DNA from: Megaustenia siamemsis
Taxonomy: Eukaryota; Mollusca; Gastropoda; Stylommatophora; Ariophantidae
NCBI GenBank assembly: GCA_032433765.1
Contig: JAVIAB010000092.1
Location: 108,070,396 to 108,134,395 of the forward strand
Direction: 5' to 3'
Length of the DNA stretch: 64,000 nt
Positions 41,307 to 55,434 of the stretch are shown here, one piece after another. Numbering within the stretch: the stretch's first letter is position 1; the number at the start of each line of letters is the position of its first letter. The position numbers and the translations under genes are program-made. The notes beneath the pieces were generated by a model, which saw nothing but the letters and a program-made list of their open reading frames with translations, had not been told where the DNA came from and ran no database searches.

Positions 41307-41773
41307 TCATCGAGTGCCTTCTCCGCAACGAAGGTTGGCTACCATGGATCGCCATTCTACTCTGTTTCTTGCTTTGATGGTGCAGGCTGTCATAGATTGA
41401 CTTGTCCATCTTTTGATGTTACTCGTCCATGCTAGTCTTGGTCTGCATCTGCCTCTTTTACCTTGTATTTTCCCTTCCAATATTACTTTTAGTAGGCTGT
41501 TGTGTCTTTTAACATGCCCCAAAATTTCATTTGTCTTGTCTTAATTGTATTTAGTAGTTCTCTTTTTATTTTCAGTTGTTTTAAAACTTCATCGTTTGTT
41601 ATCTTTTCTTTCCATCCAATTCTACCTATTCTTCTATAAATCCACATTTCAAAGGCTTCAATTTTCTGTTCTGTTTTCTTGTCTAATGTCCATATTTCTG
41701 CACCATACAGGAATATTGAGAAGATGTAACATTTTGCCATTCTTGCTTGGTCTATTTCACTCCTATTTCACTA
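41307..41773 (-). pseudogene. RTE-2 ORF2 C-terminus, A' copy
   Basis: Inverted copy of 18555-19022. One G fewer near 41513-41518 (CCCC instead of CCCCC) breaks the frame into two open stretches (41489-41740 and 41307-41522). The left arm has the intact frame, so this is a copy-specific homopolymer change. Confidence 0.88.
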
Positions 41774-41782
41774 TATCTCGTC

Positions 41783-44218
41783 TGCTGTTTTCGTCTCACT
41801 CATCTATTGTTTTCGTCTCACTCATCTACTGTTTTCGTCTCACTCATCTACTATTTTCGTCTCACTCATGCATGTTTTCGTCTCACTCATCTAGTGTTTT
41901 CGTCTCACTCATCTACTGTTTTCGTCTCACTCATCCATGTTTTCGTCTCACTCATCTATTGTTTTCGTCTCACTCATCCATGTTTTCGTCTCACTCATCT
42001 ATTGTTTTCGTCTCACTCATCTACTGTTTTCGTCTCACTCATCTACTATTTTCGTCTCACTCATCCATGTTTTCGTCTCACTCATCCACTGTTTTCTTCC
42101 CACTCGACTACTGTTTTCTTCCCACTCGGCTACTGTTCTCTTCCCACTCGGCCACTGTTTTCGTCTCACTCATCTACTGTGTTCTTCCCACTCGGCCACT
42201 GTTTTCGTCTCACTCATCCACTGTGTTCTTCCCACTCGGCCACTGTTTTCGTCTCATTCATCTACTATTTTTGTCTCACTCATCTACTGTTTTCGTCTCA
42301 CTCATCTACTGTTTTCGTCTCACTCATCCACTGTTTTCTTCCCACTCGACTACTGTTTTTGTCTCACTCATCTACTATTTTTGTCTCACTCATCTACTGT
42401 TTTCGTCTCACTCATCTACTGTTTTCGTCTCACTCATCCACTGTTTTCTTCCCACTCGACTACTGTTTTTGTCTCACTCATCCATGTTTTCGTCTCACTC
42501 ATCCACTGTTTTCTTCCCACTCGACTACTGTTTTCTTCCCACTCGGCTACTGTTCTCTTCCCACTCGGCCACTGTTTTCGTCTCACTCATCTACTGTGTT
42601 CTTCCCACTCGGCCACTGTTTTCGTCTCACTCATCCACTGTGTTCTTCCCACTCGGCCACTGTTTTCGTCTCATTCATCTACTATTTTCGTCTCACTCAT
42701 CTACTGTTTTCGTCTTACTCGACTACTGTTTTCTTCCCACTCGGCCACTGTTCTCTTCCCACAGGGCCACTGTTTTCGTCTCATTCATCTACTATTTTCG
42801 TCTCACTCATCGTCTGTTTTCGTCTCACTCATCTACTGTTTTCGTCTCACTCATCTACTGTTTTCGTCACACTCGACCACTGTTTTCGTCTCACCCATCT
42901 ACTGTTTTCGTCACACTCATCTACTGTTTTGGTCTCACTCTTCTACTGTTTTCGTCTCACTCATTAACTGTTTTCGTCTCACTCATCTACTGCTTTCGTC
43001 TCACTCGACTACTGTTTTCGTCTCACTCAGGTTCTGTTTTCGTCACACTCGACTACTGTTTTCGTCTCACTCATCTACTGTTTTCGTCTCAATCATCTAC
43101 TATTTTCGTCACACTCGACTACTGTTTTCGTCAGACTCATCTACTGTTTTCGTCTCACTCATCTACTGTTTTCGTCACACTCGACTACTGTTTTCGTCTC
43201 ACTCATCTACTGTTTTCGTCTCACTCATCTACTATTTTCGTCACACTCGACTACTGTTTTCGTCAGACTCATCTACTGTTTTCGTCTCACTCATCTACTG
43301 TTTTCGTCTCACTCATCTACTGTTTTCGTCTCACTCATCTACTGTTTTCGTCACACTCGACTACTGTTTTCGTCAGACTCATCTACTGTTTTCGTCTCAC
43401 TCATCTACTGTTTTCGTCTCACTCATCTACTGTTTTCGTCTCACTCATCTACTGTTTTCGTCACACTCGACTACTGTTTTCGTCTCACTCATCTACTATT
43501 GTTTTCGTCTCACTCAAATACTATTTTCATCACACTCGACTACTGTTTTCGTCTCACCCATCTACTGTTTTGTGTCACACTCATCTAATGTATTCGTCAC
43601 ACTCATCTACTGTTTTGTGTCAAACTCGACTACTGTTTTCGTCTCACTCATCTACTGTTTTCGTCTCACTCGACTACTGTTTTCGTCTCACTCATCTACT
43701 GTTTTCGTCTCACTCGACTACTGTTTTCGTCTCACTCGACTACTGTTTTCGTCTCGCTCATCTACTATTTTCGTCTCACTCGACTACTGTTTTCGTCTCA
43801 CTTGACCACTGTTTTCGTCTCGCTCATCTACTATTTTTGTCTCACTCGACTACTGTTTTGGTCTCACTCATCTATTGTTTTCGTCTCACTCGACCACTGT
43901 TTTCGTCTCACTTGACCACTGTTTTCGTCTCACTCATCTATTGTTTTCGTCTCACTCGACCACTGTTTTCGTCTCACTCGACCACTGTTTTCGTCTCGCT
44001 CATCTACTATTTTTGTCTCACTCGACTACTGTTTTCTTCTCACTCATCTACTGTTTTCGTCTCACTCGACTACTGTTTTCGTCTCACTCATCTACTGTTT
44101 TCGTCTCACTCGACCACTGTTTTCGTCTCACTCATCTACTATTTTCGTCTCACTCATCTACTATTTTTGTCTCACTTGACTACTGTTTTCGTCTCACTCA
44201 GCTACTTCTCTATTAATG
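41783..44218 (+). repeat. 22-bp minisatellite, A' copy
   Basis: Inverted copy of 16110-18545. All three open frames on this strand have the same lengths as in the left arm (909, 622 and 406 codons), so no indel separates the two arrays. Confidence 0.95.
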
Positions 44219-44282
44219 GTTTCGTGGACTATCTCGCCTTCTGTATTTCTGGCTCTGCTCTGTCCCTCTCTTAGATATTAGA

Positions 44283-44578
44283 TAAACAATAATAAATGAA
44301 CTACACTATGAACGGAAACTTGCAAGGTTACAGATCAGTGAATGTTTTCAGTAGAAGTTGTATTCTTACAAGACTCGGGAAAAAATTCACAAATAATGAG
44401 CAACAGAAAAAAAGTACAAAGAACAATAGACAGCTCGAAGCAGGATTAAACTCGAACTCATCGACCCAACGCCGTGCCACGAGAGACACTGAATTACGAT
44501 GCACTATCAACTAAGCTATAGAAAAAGCTGCTATCATTGACAGCATCTCCAGGCTAAATCACTGGAAACTACTGTTCG
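44283..44578 (-). mobile_element. repeat X, A' copy of 15750-16045
   Basis: Right-arm partner of the 3' portion copy, with the degraded B box. Confidence 0.55.
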
Positions 44579-44597
44579 TGCTATTTCGTTATATAAC

Positions 44598-44898
44598 TGT
44601 TTGTCTGCAACGCAAAATATTAACCCCTACTCTATCCAGGAGATACTTGTCTTAATAGAGAAATACAGATATACAATTTATTCCCGAGTTGTGTTTGTAA
44701 CCCTATGCTATAGTAATGAGTACACATGTGTGAGAGACATTACCAATGATAGCAACATTTTTGGTTCCTTAGTTTGTAGTGTACAGTAGTAACGCACCGT
44801 CTCGTCACAACGCGATATATCGAGCATTACGGGTTCGATCCTGCTTCGCACTGTTAGAGAATAATTTATTTTCCCTCCTGCATTCTCACTTTTTGTTC
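44598..44898 (+). mobile_element. repeat X, A' copy of 15430-15730
   Basis: B box GGGTTCGATCCTGCTTCG at about 44829-44846. Confidence 0.55.
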
Positions 44899-45512
44899 TA
44901 CATATAACTCCTTCTTTGATCTGTTTGTCAATTAGCTAGAGTTTCGTCTCCTTGTTCCTTTGTCTTTGTCATATATTGTTACTAAATTTCTCTTCAGCCA
45001 TTTTATATTTCTGCTTATGATTTCCGCTAAGTTATATGTCTATTTCACATTGACTTATTGAGACTTCTCACTCGATGATTTTACTTTCACACTCCCAATT
45101 CATCTGTCGCATTTTCACAGACAGTCAAATCTCTATTGTCTCTTCACTGTTTCTATTTCAAACGATCTATTATTAAACGACACATTCTCTACTCCATAAC
45201 TAAATATATTTTAGTGCTCTACTCCAGCTCTTACTAGAAGCCTTTCAGTTGAACCCTTCTAGGCTTGTTGTCAACTGTCCAGAAACGACCCCTCGAGCCT
45301 AACAAGACTTCTATCGTCTAAGTCACTTTATGTAGTTTTAATTATTTGCCAATCCGTTGAATTCTTCATTTCCTAAACAACTGTTAGTTGATTTATTATT
45401 GATCTAGCAGTCTACTGAACCAAGAACTAACAAAGGTTCTGGTCCCTTCCTAGTTACAAAGCGCGTACTATAATTAAGATGCATGCTGTTATTACGGGGC
45501 ACAAATGTGTAC

Positions 45513-45628
45513 AGATGTTTCCAAAATCATCATCATCACCTTCTCGCGTTGCCGGCAAACATCACACAGACCTAGTGCTAAGTCCCTGCCCTGGGCGAGC
45601 TTCTCAATCTCAGTAAGAAATCCATGCC
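45513..45628 (-). mobile_element. unidentified retroelement 3' end, A' copy
   Basis: Inverted copy of 14700-14815, with (ATC)n at 45526-45540. Confidence 0.4.
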
Positions 45629-46051
45629 TGCTGGCCTTGTCTCTTTATCAGAATTCTTAGTGTTTCCAGGTCTGTGTTTCTGTTTCCTGTTGTCTCGCAT
45701 TTGAGGGTTTGATTTCTGATTTTCATATTTTCTCTTCTCACCAACGACATATAACCATTCTATTTTATTGGTTACATTGTTGTGTCTCTTATGTGTGCAC
45801 TAAAATGATTTTTTCCATTGTATGCGAAGTATTTTCATTAGACCTGTTTTCGAATACATCTAGTTTATTCTCTGTTTCTGTCTGTTTTCCAGCTCTCACA
45901 TGTGTAAGTAAAGGTGTATAATGTGAGTTTAAAATGTTAAGCTTTGCTTTTATGTGATGCTTTATATTTCCACAGTTGCATTGCTGGTACGATTGTAGTG
46001 CACAAAACCTAACTTCGAAGTCAAATATCAACTGAACTACACTGTTGTATG

Positions 46052-46313
46052 AGGGAGCCGCAATAGCTCAGTGGTTGGTGAACTGGCCTACAAAGAACAA
46101 GGGGTAGGGTTCGATCCCAACCGACGGCTTCCGGGTTCACCCAGCCTTTAATGGGTACCGGAATTGTTTCTGGGAAAGTGAAGCGGCACAGGCGTAATAC
46201 CGACCACATTACCCCAAAAATCATGTGCCGAAGGTCTGTAAAATTTATGGTCACTAACGCCATATTCCCTATACGCCACTTGTCGTGACGGGGTACTTTA
46301 CTTTACTTTACTT
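46052..46313 (+). mobile_element. SINE family 1 full-length, A' copy
   Basis: Inverted copy of 14015-14276, with TSDs TACACTGTTGTATG (46038-46051) and TACACTGTTGCATG (46314-46327). Confidence 0.92.
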
Positions 46314-46786
46314 TACACTGTTGCATGGCGTTAGGTCTGGTACGTCATGGAAAATAAGTCACAACTGGATCATGCAACCTGGACAATTCTGTGCTTCATA
46401 TAATATTCCTATTACTCACATTTTACAATGATCAATCTCCGGCCACATGTGTCTGACATTGGCAGCTACAGTTTGCTTTTTCTGACCAATAATCTTACGA
46501 TTATCACATCTTGTTGCATGTTCGTTATGTCTGGGTTGGGATCAATGTTTATTCAGAAACATTGTTTCATGTTTTATCTGCGCAAGTTCAAGGTCTAGCC
46601 ACAAGGGGTTGAGTATGGTTCGCGCTGCCCCGCCTCGATATTTCGTGCAACAGGCCCTAACTGACCTCCTCTATGTTAGAACTTAAAGGTCGCATTGTAA
46701 AAATATCTCCGGATCGTGCCGTTCCTTTTTTAATGGTATCAGATAATTTCCAACCAGTTGTTTTTTTTAGAGCCATGATGTTAAAC

Positions 46787-47789
46787 ATCTTGTAATTTGT
46801 ACATATATATAAGTGAAAGAAAGCAAAAATAAAGGATTCAGCCTTAATAGCAAAAGGGAGTTGCGATAGTTGGTTAGTGAAGTGGACAGCAAAGGACAAG
46901 GGGTAGGGTTCGATCACAATCGACGGCTTCCGGGTACACCCAGCCTTAAATGGGTACTGGATTTTTTTCTGGGTAAGTAAAGCGGCATGGGCGTAATACC
47001 GACCACATTACCCCAAGAATCATGTGCCGAAGGTCTGTACATTTTATGGTCACTAACGACATACGCCACTTGGCGTGACAAGGGTACTTTATATATATAT
47101 ATATTTTTTTTTACTTAATAGCAAAAGGACAGAAGTAATGGTAACAACAAAGAAAAAGGCATCACCTCAGTGCAGAATAAAGACAAGTGGAACAATATTA
47201 AAACAGGTAAATGAATTTAAATATTTGGGAACTTTGTTAACCTCAGACGGAAGATGTACATAAGAGGTGAGATGTAGAATGGCTCAGGCAAAAGCAGCTT
47301 TCCAGAAAATGAGGAAGATACTATGCAATCCATTTTTGACAATAGAAACAAGAAAATAGTTCTTAAATGTTATGTAGAGCCAGACTTAACATATGGATAT
47401 GAATCATGGACAATAGGACAACAGACAAGAAAATCACTAGAGTCTGTAGAAATGTGGTTTTACAGAAGAATGTTGAGAATACCATGGGCAGCTAAAAAGA
47501 GTAATGAAAATGTTTTGAAAGAGGTAAAAGCAAAAAGAGAGCTAATTTCCAATATTAGGAAGAAACAATCATCATTTTTGGCCACATATTGAGAAGAAAA
47601 CAACTGGAATATATTGTAACAACTGGAAAAATTGTGGGACGAAGAGATAGAGGGAAGCAAAGAGAGAAAATTCCAGACAGCTTAAGAGAATGGCTTGGCA
47701 GAAGGTCAACAACAGAAATGATAAAGAACTGTCGAGATCGAAAGTGGTGGAGAGACATGATCACCTATGCCAGTAGGCCCGGTACTTGA
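46787..47789 (+). pseudogene. RTE-1 ORF2 C-terminus split by SINE, A' copy
   Basis: Inverted copy of 12538-13540, with the same frameshift near 47590. Confidence 0.88.
46858..47113 (+). mobile_element. SINE family 1 nested in RTE-1, A' copy
   Basis: Inverted copy of 13214-13469, with TSDs CTTAATAGCAAAAGG at 46843-46857 and 47114-47128. Confidence 0.92.
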
Positions 47790-48111
47790 TGATGATGATG
47801 ATGATGAGTGTCTGTTATTGTCTATCTAAAGTAACATTATTTGTTAACCACTTGATGTACAAGAATGGAGATGACGGTAGTTACAGCTTACCTGCGCTGG
47901 TTTTCTTTGAACAAAGCACTTATTGTAATCGACTCTCAGTTGTGGTCCGTTCCGCCAATTAATTAATTAATAATTGGTACCTTTGTCTTGAATGGATTGA
48001 ATATATATAGAGGGCTCCCTCTTCAGGAAGTTGTGTGGATCTACCTTTTTGTTTATCGGGAGTCCGTGACAGTGAAAGAGGTGATTGACCTAGATATGGG
48101 CGCCATTAGTG

Positions 48112-48346
48112 AAAGTAAAAAAAGTAAAGTACCCCCGTCACGCCAAGTGGCGTTTAGGGAATATGGTGTAAGTGACCATACATTTTACAGACCTCCGGCA
48201 CATGATTTTTGGGGTAATGTGGTCGGTATTAAGCCCGTGCCGTTTTACTTTCCCAGAAAAAAATCCGGTACCCATTAAAGGCTGGGTGAACCGGAAGCCG
48301 TCAGCTGGGATCGAACCCTACCTCTTGTCCTTTGTAGTCCAGTCCA
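48112..48346 (-). mobile_element. SINE family 1, 5'-truncated, A' copy
   Basis: Inverted copy of 11981-12215. Confidence 0.85.
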
Positions 48347-48364
48347 CATTAGTGGGAATGTTGA

Positions 48365-48661
48365 GGATGATATAAGTGAAGTGGGAAGGGTACAGGACAC
48401 GTCACTCCTTCGGATGAAAGAGATGGGAGTTAAGATGGGCACAGCCAGAAACGAGAAACGTAGTGGGCCTATAAGAAGACTAATTAACTAACACAAACCT
48501 GGAGTCGGCAGTCGCTGGACACTTGGAGACTTGCTGAGGAAGGGATCTGAGTACCTATGGACATGTTCGGAGTGCAATGATGATGACCAGCTAATAACTC
48601 AATATTGAGGACTGTGCGATCGAGTTTTGGACAGTGAAACCCTATTGTTGACATGAGACGT
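48365..48661 (+). mobile_element. I-like 3' end with TSD, A' copy
   Basis: Inverted copy of 11666-11962, with TSDs CATTAGTGGGAATGTTGA at 48347-48364 and 48662-48679. Confidence 0.75.
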
Positions 48662-48682
48662 CATTAGTGGGAATGTTGAAGC

Positions 48683-50923
48683 TTATTGAGTTATTTGCAT
48701 GTCATCATCATTGCACTCCGAACCTGTCCATAGGTGCTCAGATCCCCTCCTCAGCAATTCCCTCAGTGTCCAACGACTGACGACTCCAGTTCTATGTTGG
48801 TTGATAAATCTTCTTACACAGCCACTAAATTTCTCATTTCTGGCTGTGCCCATCTTAACTCCCATTTCTATCATTCGAAGAAGTGACGTGGATCTGTGTT
48901 TGTCGAAGTCATGTGCTCTTCCCAAATCTCGGAGGGCATTGATGATGTCCGCCCGATCCATTGGTTGCCCGTCCTCAACGACAGCGCAGCTAGCCAACCT
49001 GTCCACTCTTTCATTTCCCCGCACTCCCGCATGTCCAGGGACAAAGGTGACCTTACGTATTTTGGATTTCTGCAACGACTCTACCCATTGCATGCGTACA
49101 GAGCCCGTCTCCACTTTTTTTTATCATGATCATCGAATCACTCAGTATACATGCGTGGGTGTAGTCTTGTGACCCTAACCATTTGAATGCCTTGGTCACT
49201 GCCATCGCCTCCATTGCCATGCTACTCGTGGTCATAACGTATGCACCACTGTCTTCCTTGACTATTCTGCCTGCCGAGCGTGCTGTAAATGCCCATGCGC
49301 TTCTTTGGTGTCGTCTTACAGATCCGTCTGTATAGATGACTGCATCTTGCTCTTCGGTGTTATTGCAGATGAGACCGTTGACCTCAGCATTAACCACGAC
49401 CGGGTTCTGTTCCCTACTTTTCCTGTCGAGTGTGACAATACACGAGAAAGTCCCCTTGAATGACATAGGCACCGGTATCCACTCCTCACCAACGCTGATA
49501 TTGTTAAGTCCACAGACCTGTTTGATGACATCTTCTGCTCGGCCCACCCATGATTTGCCTCTTTTTAGCCTGTCACCTTTCTCTGTGTTCAGCACGTGGT
49601 GCAATGGATGATCTGTGTCTGTACTAATCTTCAGGTATGCTCGTGCTCTCCAGATCTTGATTCTGTCATCCATGGTTGGAAATTCAAAAAGATACCTCAC
49701 TGCTACACAAGGAGTGTCCCTCGTACATCCCAGAACAATGCGCATGGCTTTATTTTGTATTTTCTCCAGCCTATCAATTTGAGTCGTACTGACAGTAAGA
49801 ATGGCCAGGGCATACTCGATTGGTGCGAGGACTAATCCCTGGAATAGAAGAGAAAGCAGCCTCTGCCTGATGTTGACAGCTGCCATGACCTTCAAGGCGG
49901 CTAATCCTCTGCGGGATTTTGTTATCACATGGTCGACGTGGTCCCGAAAACACAGGCTTCGATCAAACGTAACTCCGAGGTATGTCCTCAACTTGTCCCT
50001 GGTCACCTCATCAGCTCACATTAGTACTACCGGTGTGGTCGTATTAACGATATGATTGTTAAGGGGAGAACCATGAAACTGATGCTTTATTAGGATTAAC
50101 GAAGGCACCTGAAACCCCACACAAGGAAGAAATGGGATCGAGTTCGTCTTGCATTGTGGAGGCGATTCCCCGTCTGTCTCTTCCCTGTCGATATACCAGA
50201 ATATCATCAGCAAAAGTTATAGTTCTTCCCCTCCCTTCCAGCTGTTGTTCCGTGATCGTTATTGTGTACACCTTAAATAGAAGTGGTGACAATGGTGAGC
50301 CTTGTGGCAGCCATGGATGTTGGCTCGGAAGACCAACTTCCACATCTGAGTATCACCTTCCTCTGAAACAGTGCCGCGGCGATCCATCTAATGAGGTGGT
50401 GCACTGCCAGTTTGAGGAGTATATGCCTGAGATATTCAAATGGTACCCTGTTGTATGCATCCTCCAGATCTATAGCAGCAGCACATGTCTCCTCTCGTCT
50501 GTGGAAGCCTTCGAAGACGTCATAGGCAAAGACTGCCGCATTGAGCCATGTCTCTTTGTTATATCTATAACCTCCGAGTGTGGGTGGGAATAAGCGTTTC
50601 TGTTCAAAGTGACAGGTGAGGACACGGGCAACTATTTTCTCCAGCAGTTTGCCCCCAGTGTTCTGCATTGTGATGATTCTGTAGGCACTGATCTGAGAAT
50701 GGTCCTTGTTTGGCTTCGGTAGTGGTAGTAAGTAGCTGTGTAGCCACTCCTCCTTAATCTGGCCACCCCGAATGCTGGCATTAAACTCATTGGCCAGTTT
50801 TGTCAAGTTGTCGTCAGCTAAATCGCCTATGTCATCGTACCGAACACCATCTAGACCAGGAGCAATGTTGTGTGACCTTTTAAGTGTTGTGCGAATGGTA
50901 TCGGTTGTGTTGAAGCTTGACAT
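48683..50923 (-). pseudogene. I-like RT/RNase H, A' copy
   Basis: Inverted copy of 9404-11644, with the same deletion, stop and T8/A8 frameshift (49113-49120), so these lesions predate the duplication. Confidence 0.93.
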
Positions 50924-52231
50924 GGAAGATATATTGAAGGCTATTTCAATAGTTCAGTTTTGAATAGTGAAACCATAGTGAAGCACGAGGCGCAACGAAT
51001 AATACTCAAGTTGGTTTCGAGTAGGATGTCTCGATTAACGAAGTAGAAGTGTATGTAACCAGCAATATACAGGAACTATCACTACTCATGCATTGTGTCA
51101 TCTGTTGGGAAGAACTGAACACCTTTGACTGTCCTGAAGTGCAGTGAGAAGATTCCAGCAATCAGCCTATCCGTGTCGGATTTATTGGCATATATGAAGT
51201 GGTGACCCCTGCAGCGGGCCGCCAACGGCTCATGGTAAAACTATAAACTGTTACTAAGTGAATGCTCATTTTTTTTCATTTTTGTTGTTGTTGCGGTTAA
51301 GGTTTTAACGGAACAGTTTTAAGGTTCACAATCGCCCCAACTTTCCCTGACACCACAGAACAATGGTAGTAAAGTTGTGTTTGTAGACGTTAAAAACAAT
51401 ATATTCAATATACATAATTAGCGATGTGGTTTTGTTGGGTTGAGGTGCAAGAGAAATGGGCAACGAGTTGCCCAGGCCGACATTGCCTAGAGCGTTACGT
51501 AGAACTTTTACACAAATGAGAAAGTTGCATGCTTCCAGATTTGTTTCTATGAAACATTCCCTACGTGGCTCAAGATAAGTGCTGAGGGTGGAGAGGGGCT
51601 AGTGGTTTGTGTTTAAAACAGAAATCTAAACTTACGCTTCGCGTTTCTAGGTCTGAAGATGGTAACGCTAAATTTAGCTATAAAAGTTTAATGTGCTGGA
51701 AAAATATCTCCGATCGCCGTAGTTTCAAATTTATCTTCAACTGTAGTCAGGTAATCCTGCACTCAGGCACGCTAACCTGTGTCTAAAATGCTGCAGTTGC
51801 TGCCTTTGGTGAGGAAGAAAGTAATATCAATATATTTGTGAACATGTTCTCTGTTTCGTGGGACAAAAAACAAACAAAAAGGCTCTTTAGTGAATTACAG
51901 ATTTTTACGTTTTTGTATTTGTGTGCCTTTAGTTCCCGTGTTGTTTCAGTTGGATGCGGGGTTTTTTCATGATAGAGACGTTATCAGTACATTACGTTGT
52001 TTCTTTTCTTTCTTTGTTTTTTCAATTCATTGTTTTTTGTATCGAAGGGTAAGGTAAGTATAGAAGTCACAATCATGTACAATTTTGGGGTGTGTACATT
52101 ACAATCCACAATCTTCATATACTTCCGTCATTCATTGGCACGTTTTCATAAGCACTTTTAAATAAAATAATTAGTAAAAGGTTTGTTTGGAATATGTTTT
52201 CTTTAATATTGTGTAATGTTTTTTTTTCTTT

Positions 52232-52275
52232 CTCTTACTGCTAAAGCTGCTGCTGCAACTGCTGCAACTACTGCA

Positions 52276-52308
<33 letters not shown>

Positions 52309-52541
52309 GCTACTGCTACTGCTACTGCTACTGCCACTGCTGCTGCTGCTGCTGAGTTATTGAGTTATTTGCAGGTCATCATCATTGCACTCCGAACCTG
52401 TCCATAGGTGCTCAGATCCCCTCCTCAGCAATTCCCTCAGTGTCCAACGACTGACGACTCCAGTTCTATGTTGGTTGATAAGTCTTCTTACACAGCCACT
52501 AAATTTCTCATTTCTGGAGAGCTGCTGCTGCTGCTGCTGCT
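52232..52541 (-). repeat. trinucleotide repeats enclosing an I-like 3' end, A' copy
   Basis: Inverted copy of 7786-8096: GCA/GTA repeat at 52232-52354, element fragment at 52355-52518, (GCT)7 at 52519-52541. Confidence 0.88.
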
Positions 52542-52976
52542 ATTAGTTTAGAAAACTATTGTATTATTCTTTTGTAATTTTTTTACGTTTGCTAGAAATA
52601 GTTAAAACTTGCGTACTGAAAAAAATTCGTGGCAGAGGAATTGTATATTTTACCAAAGAAAGTAACAAATTAGATAACGGCCTAAATATAGCGATCACAC
52701 AAACATGTCTAGGGAAAGTACTCTGTAACAGTTACATGAGTTGAAGATTTCTGCAGAATATAAAATAGAAATAGCTATCAACCAAAATGTCATCTGTGAT
52801 CAAGAAGTGAAGGTGAACATATATCGGCGATGTGTGGAGGCGAAATAACAATATAATCACAATGCAACCTCTCAAATTAAGAACAACAGTAAAAGAGAAA
52901 AAGTGGGTGACCTCGATGCATTGAGATGAACTGATAGAGAAGCAAGAATAGCAGCCATATACTTTTAATGAAATTG

Positions 52977-53067
52977 ACCCGCTCGCCCAGAATAGGGACT
53001 TGGCGAGGTCAGAGCAATCTCTGCATGTGAGGCCTCGCGGCCCTGCAATGATTACGTTATTACGACA
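52977..53067 (+). mobile_element. possible retroelement 3' fragment, A' copy
   Basis: Inverted copy of 7260-7350. Confidence 0.3.
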
Positions 53068-53215
53068 TTATCCGATATCTGGGAGTCATTATTGGGGAGG
53101 TACTTGGTGGGGTGGAGTGTTAATAGAACATGAAACATCATAACGTAGAGTACAAGTAATGAAAGGGCTAAAGTATAGGCCTCTTTCTACGTATCGGTAA
53201 TCGGTAAGGACTAAA

Positions 53216-53300
53216 GACACATTTTATAGAGAAATGGTCGGTGTCAATCCAGGCCGCCTACTTTGATAGTAAAAATCAGTCACCCATTTAAGGATAGATG
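53216..53300 (-). mobile_element. decayed SINE body, A' copy
   Basis: Inverted copy of 7025-7110. Confidence 0.42.
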
Positions 53301-54054
53301 AACATAGGCCACAAGTTATATTTTAGTGGAGATCATAGCAAACATGAACACGGTGTGGCATATCTAGTGCATACAATTATAGTTAACACAGTTTTGGGAT
53401 GTCGTCCAGTCTGCAGCAGGATAAGTACCATACGTCTGTGGGCCACGACGTTCAATATCACAATATTTCAAATTTACAACAGTAGACGATTATACATTTG
53501 TAGAACAATTGTATGTTCAAGTACAGGCAGTCATTCATACAACACCAAAATGAGATATACTTTTTTTGTACAACGAGACTCGAATGCTAAAGTTGGAGGC
53601 GATATACATAAATATTTGCCTAACACCGATGGACAATTATGCAACGATAAGACCAATGAAAAAAGGCACAGACTCGTGTAATTTGCAAGATATAAAAACT
53701 TGATACTGGCCGACATATTCGGACAACACAAACTATCCAAACTATGGAGCTGTCACAGTTCAGATGGGAAAGTCCAGAATAAGTGCTGCCAAAGCGAAAA
53801 GTTTTCCAGGTGCAGACATTGGGAGCGTCCATGAGTTGCTTATGATTACTTTTATTCTCCGTTTGAAAAAGAGTAAATAGACACAAAACAAACAAAACTC
53901 GTGTCAAGACATCGAGAAACTGAAGGATCCTAACCTCACAGTTGACTTCCAAGTAATGATTGGACGAAAATTCTCACCTTTCACATTTGAAAATGATAAT
54001 ACAGATTGTAAATCCTTGACCATGACATTGAACTCAGCTAAACAAATACTTTTT

Positions 54055-54390
54055 TTTATTTTTTCGTTCGCGAGCTTTTACCTCTGACGAAGTCCCTAGA
54101 GGCTAGGAACTGCATTTTGCGTGATAATACATTTTTCCCTGGCAGCCGTGTGCACAGGGGTCCCTCGCCGCACAGACAGATAACTCCGACTTCGGAGGTA
54201 CTCATAATTTTTCCGTCGATGAGTAATTCGACGGAAAAAAATATTTCAAGCCGGGCCTCGCTGCTGAGACGAGGAGTGGTTGCCGCAGAGAGAAATGATA
54301 AATACAAATCCCAACCGGTGTAGCCAAGATTTGAACCCACAACCTCTCTTCTTGTCGGCTTCTTGACTCGAGACCAACCAGTCGCCCTAT
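54055..54390 (-). mobile_element. SINE family 3, A' copy
   Basis: Inverted copy of 5935-6270, with the internal hairpin at 54208-54239. The neighbouring T run (15 bases) is one shorter than the A run in the left arm (16). Confidence 0.75.
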
Positions 54391-55187
54391 AAAACCTTAA
54401 ACGTCTTTAAATGTTGAGGCCTTTTGTAATTTTTTTTTTTTTTTACATAAGTTTCAAAATAGAAATTCCACACTAGATTACTTTTTAAACAGATAAAAAC
54501 AAGGGTCAGGAAAAGTCAGGAAAATCTAAGACTGCATGCAAAACATGACAGCAATACACGAAACAGGTTTCGAGAAAATTTATTTTCAGTTTGGACAATT
54601 TTGGAACAGACTACCGTATATGTAATTAATATACTCAAAAATTAAGTTTGAAATAGCAGTAAAGAATGTTGATTACGATATGAAGTAATGAAAGCATAGA
54701 TAGTAAAGGCACAGAAATAGCATTACATATGTAAACAGATGAGATCTTGCTTGAATAGTCGAAACGACAAGAGCTAAACAACATCAAATAATCAATACAT
54801 TGACATATAGACTTACTCAGGGGAAACTAATGTTTAAAAAATGCACGGAGTCGCAGATATTTTAGATTCTAAGCAGACGTGGATTATTGAAATATTTCGG
54901 CCAACCCTTCATGAAAATTGAAAGGCATGAGAATAATTTGAAATATAAAGCTAATCACATTCTCCGTAATGGGGTAGCTCTGACATGAAATATAAATGAT
55001 AATGGTTCATACACAGCTAAACCATGTAAACATTGTAGTGTATAAAATGTGACAATCATCGATAGTGGCTTCATTATTACAACACTTGGTTTAATAGTAC
55101 TGGACTATGTTAGACAAATAAAGAAAGTAACACTGACCAGTGTTCATCAGCAAGGTTTGATTAAGTACCGAAACACTTTCGTTCAGT

Positions 55188-55434
55188 GACAAAACCCCGT
55201 AACGCCACCTGGCGTATAGGGAAAACGGTGTTGGTTGCGATATTTGCTATAGACTTCGGCACATGATATTTGAAGTAGTGTGGTCAGCATTACGCCCGTG
55301 CTAGTTTTCTTTCCCAGAGAAAAAATCCGGTACCAATTTAAACCTGGTGAACCTGAAGGCCGTCGATCAGGAACGAACTCGACGTGTTGTCTTTAGCAGT
55401 CCAGTTAACTATCCATTGAGATATCACCGCCCTC
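55188..55434 (-). mobile_element. SINE family 1, diverged, A' copy
   Basis: Inverted copy of 4889-5135. Confidence 0.8.
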
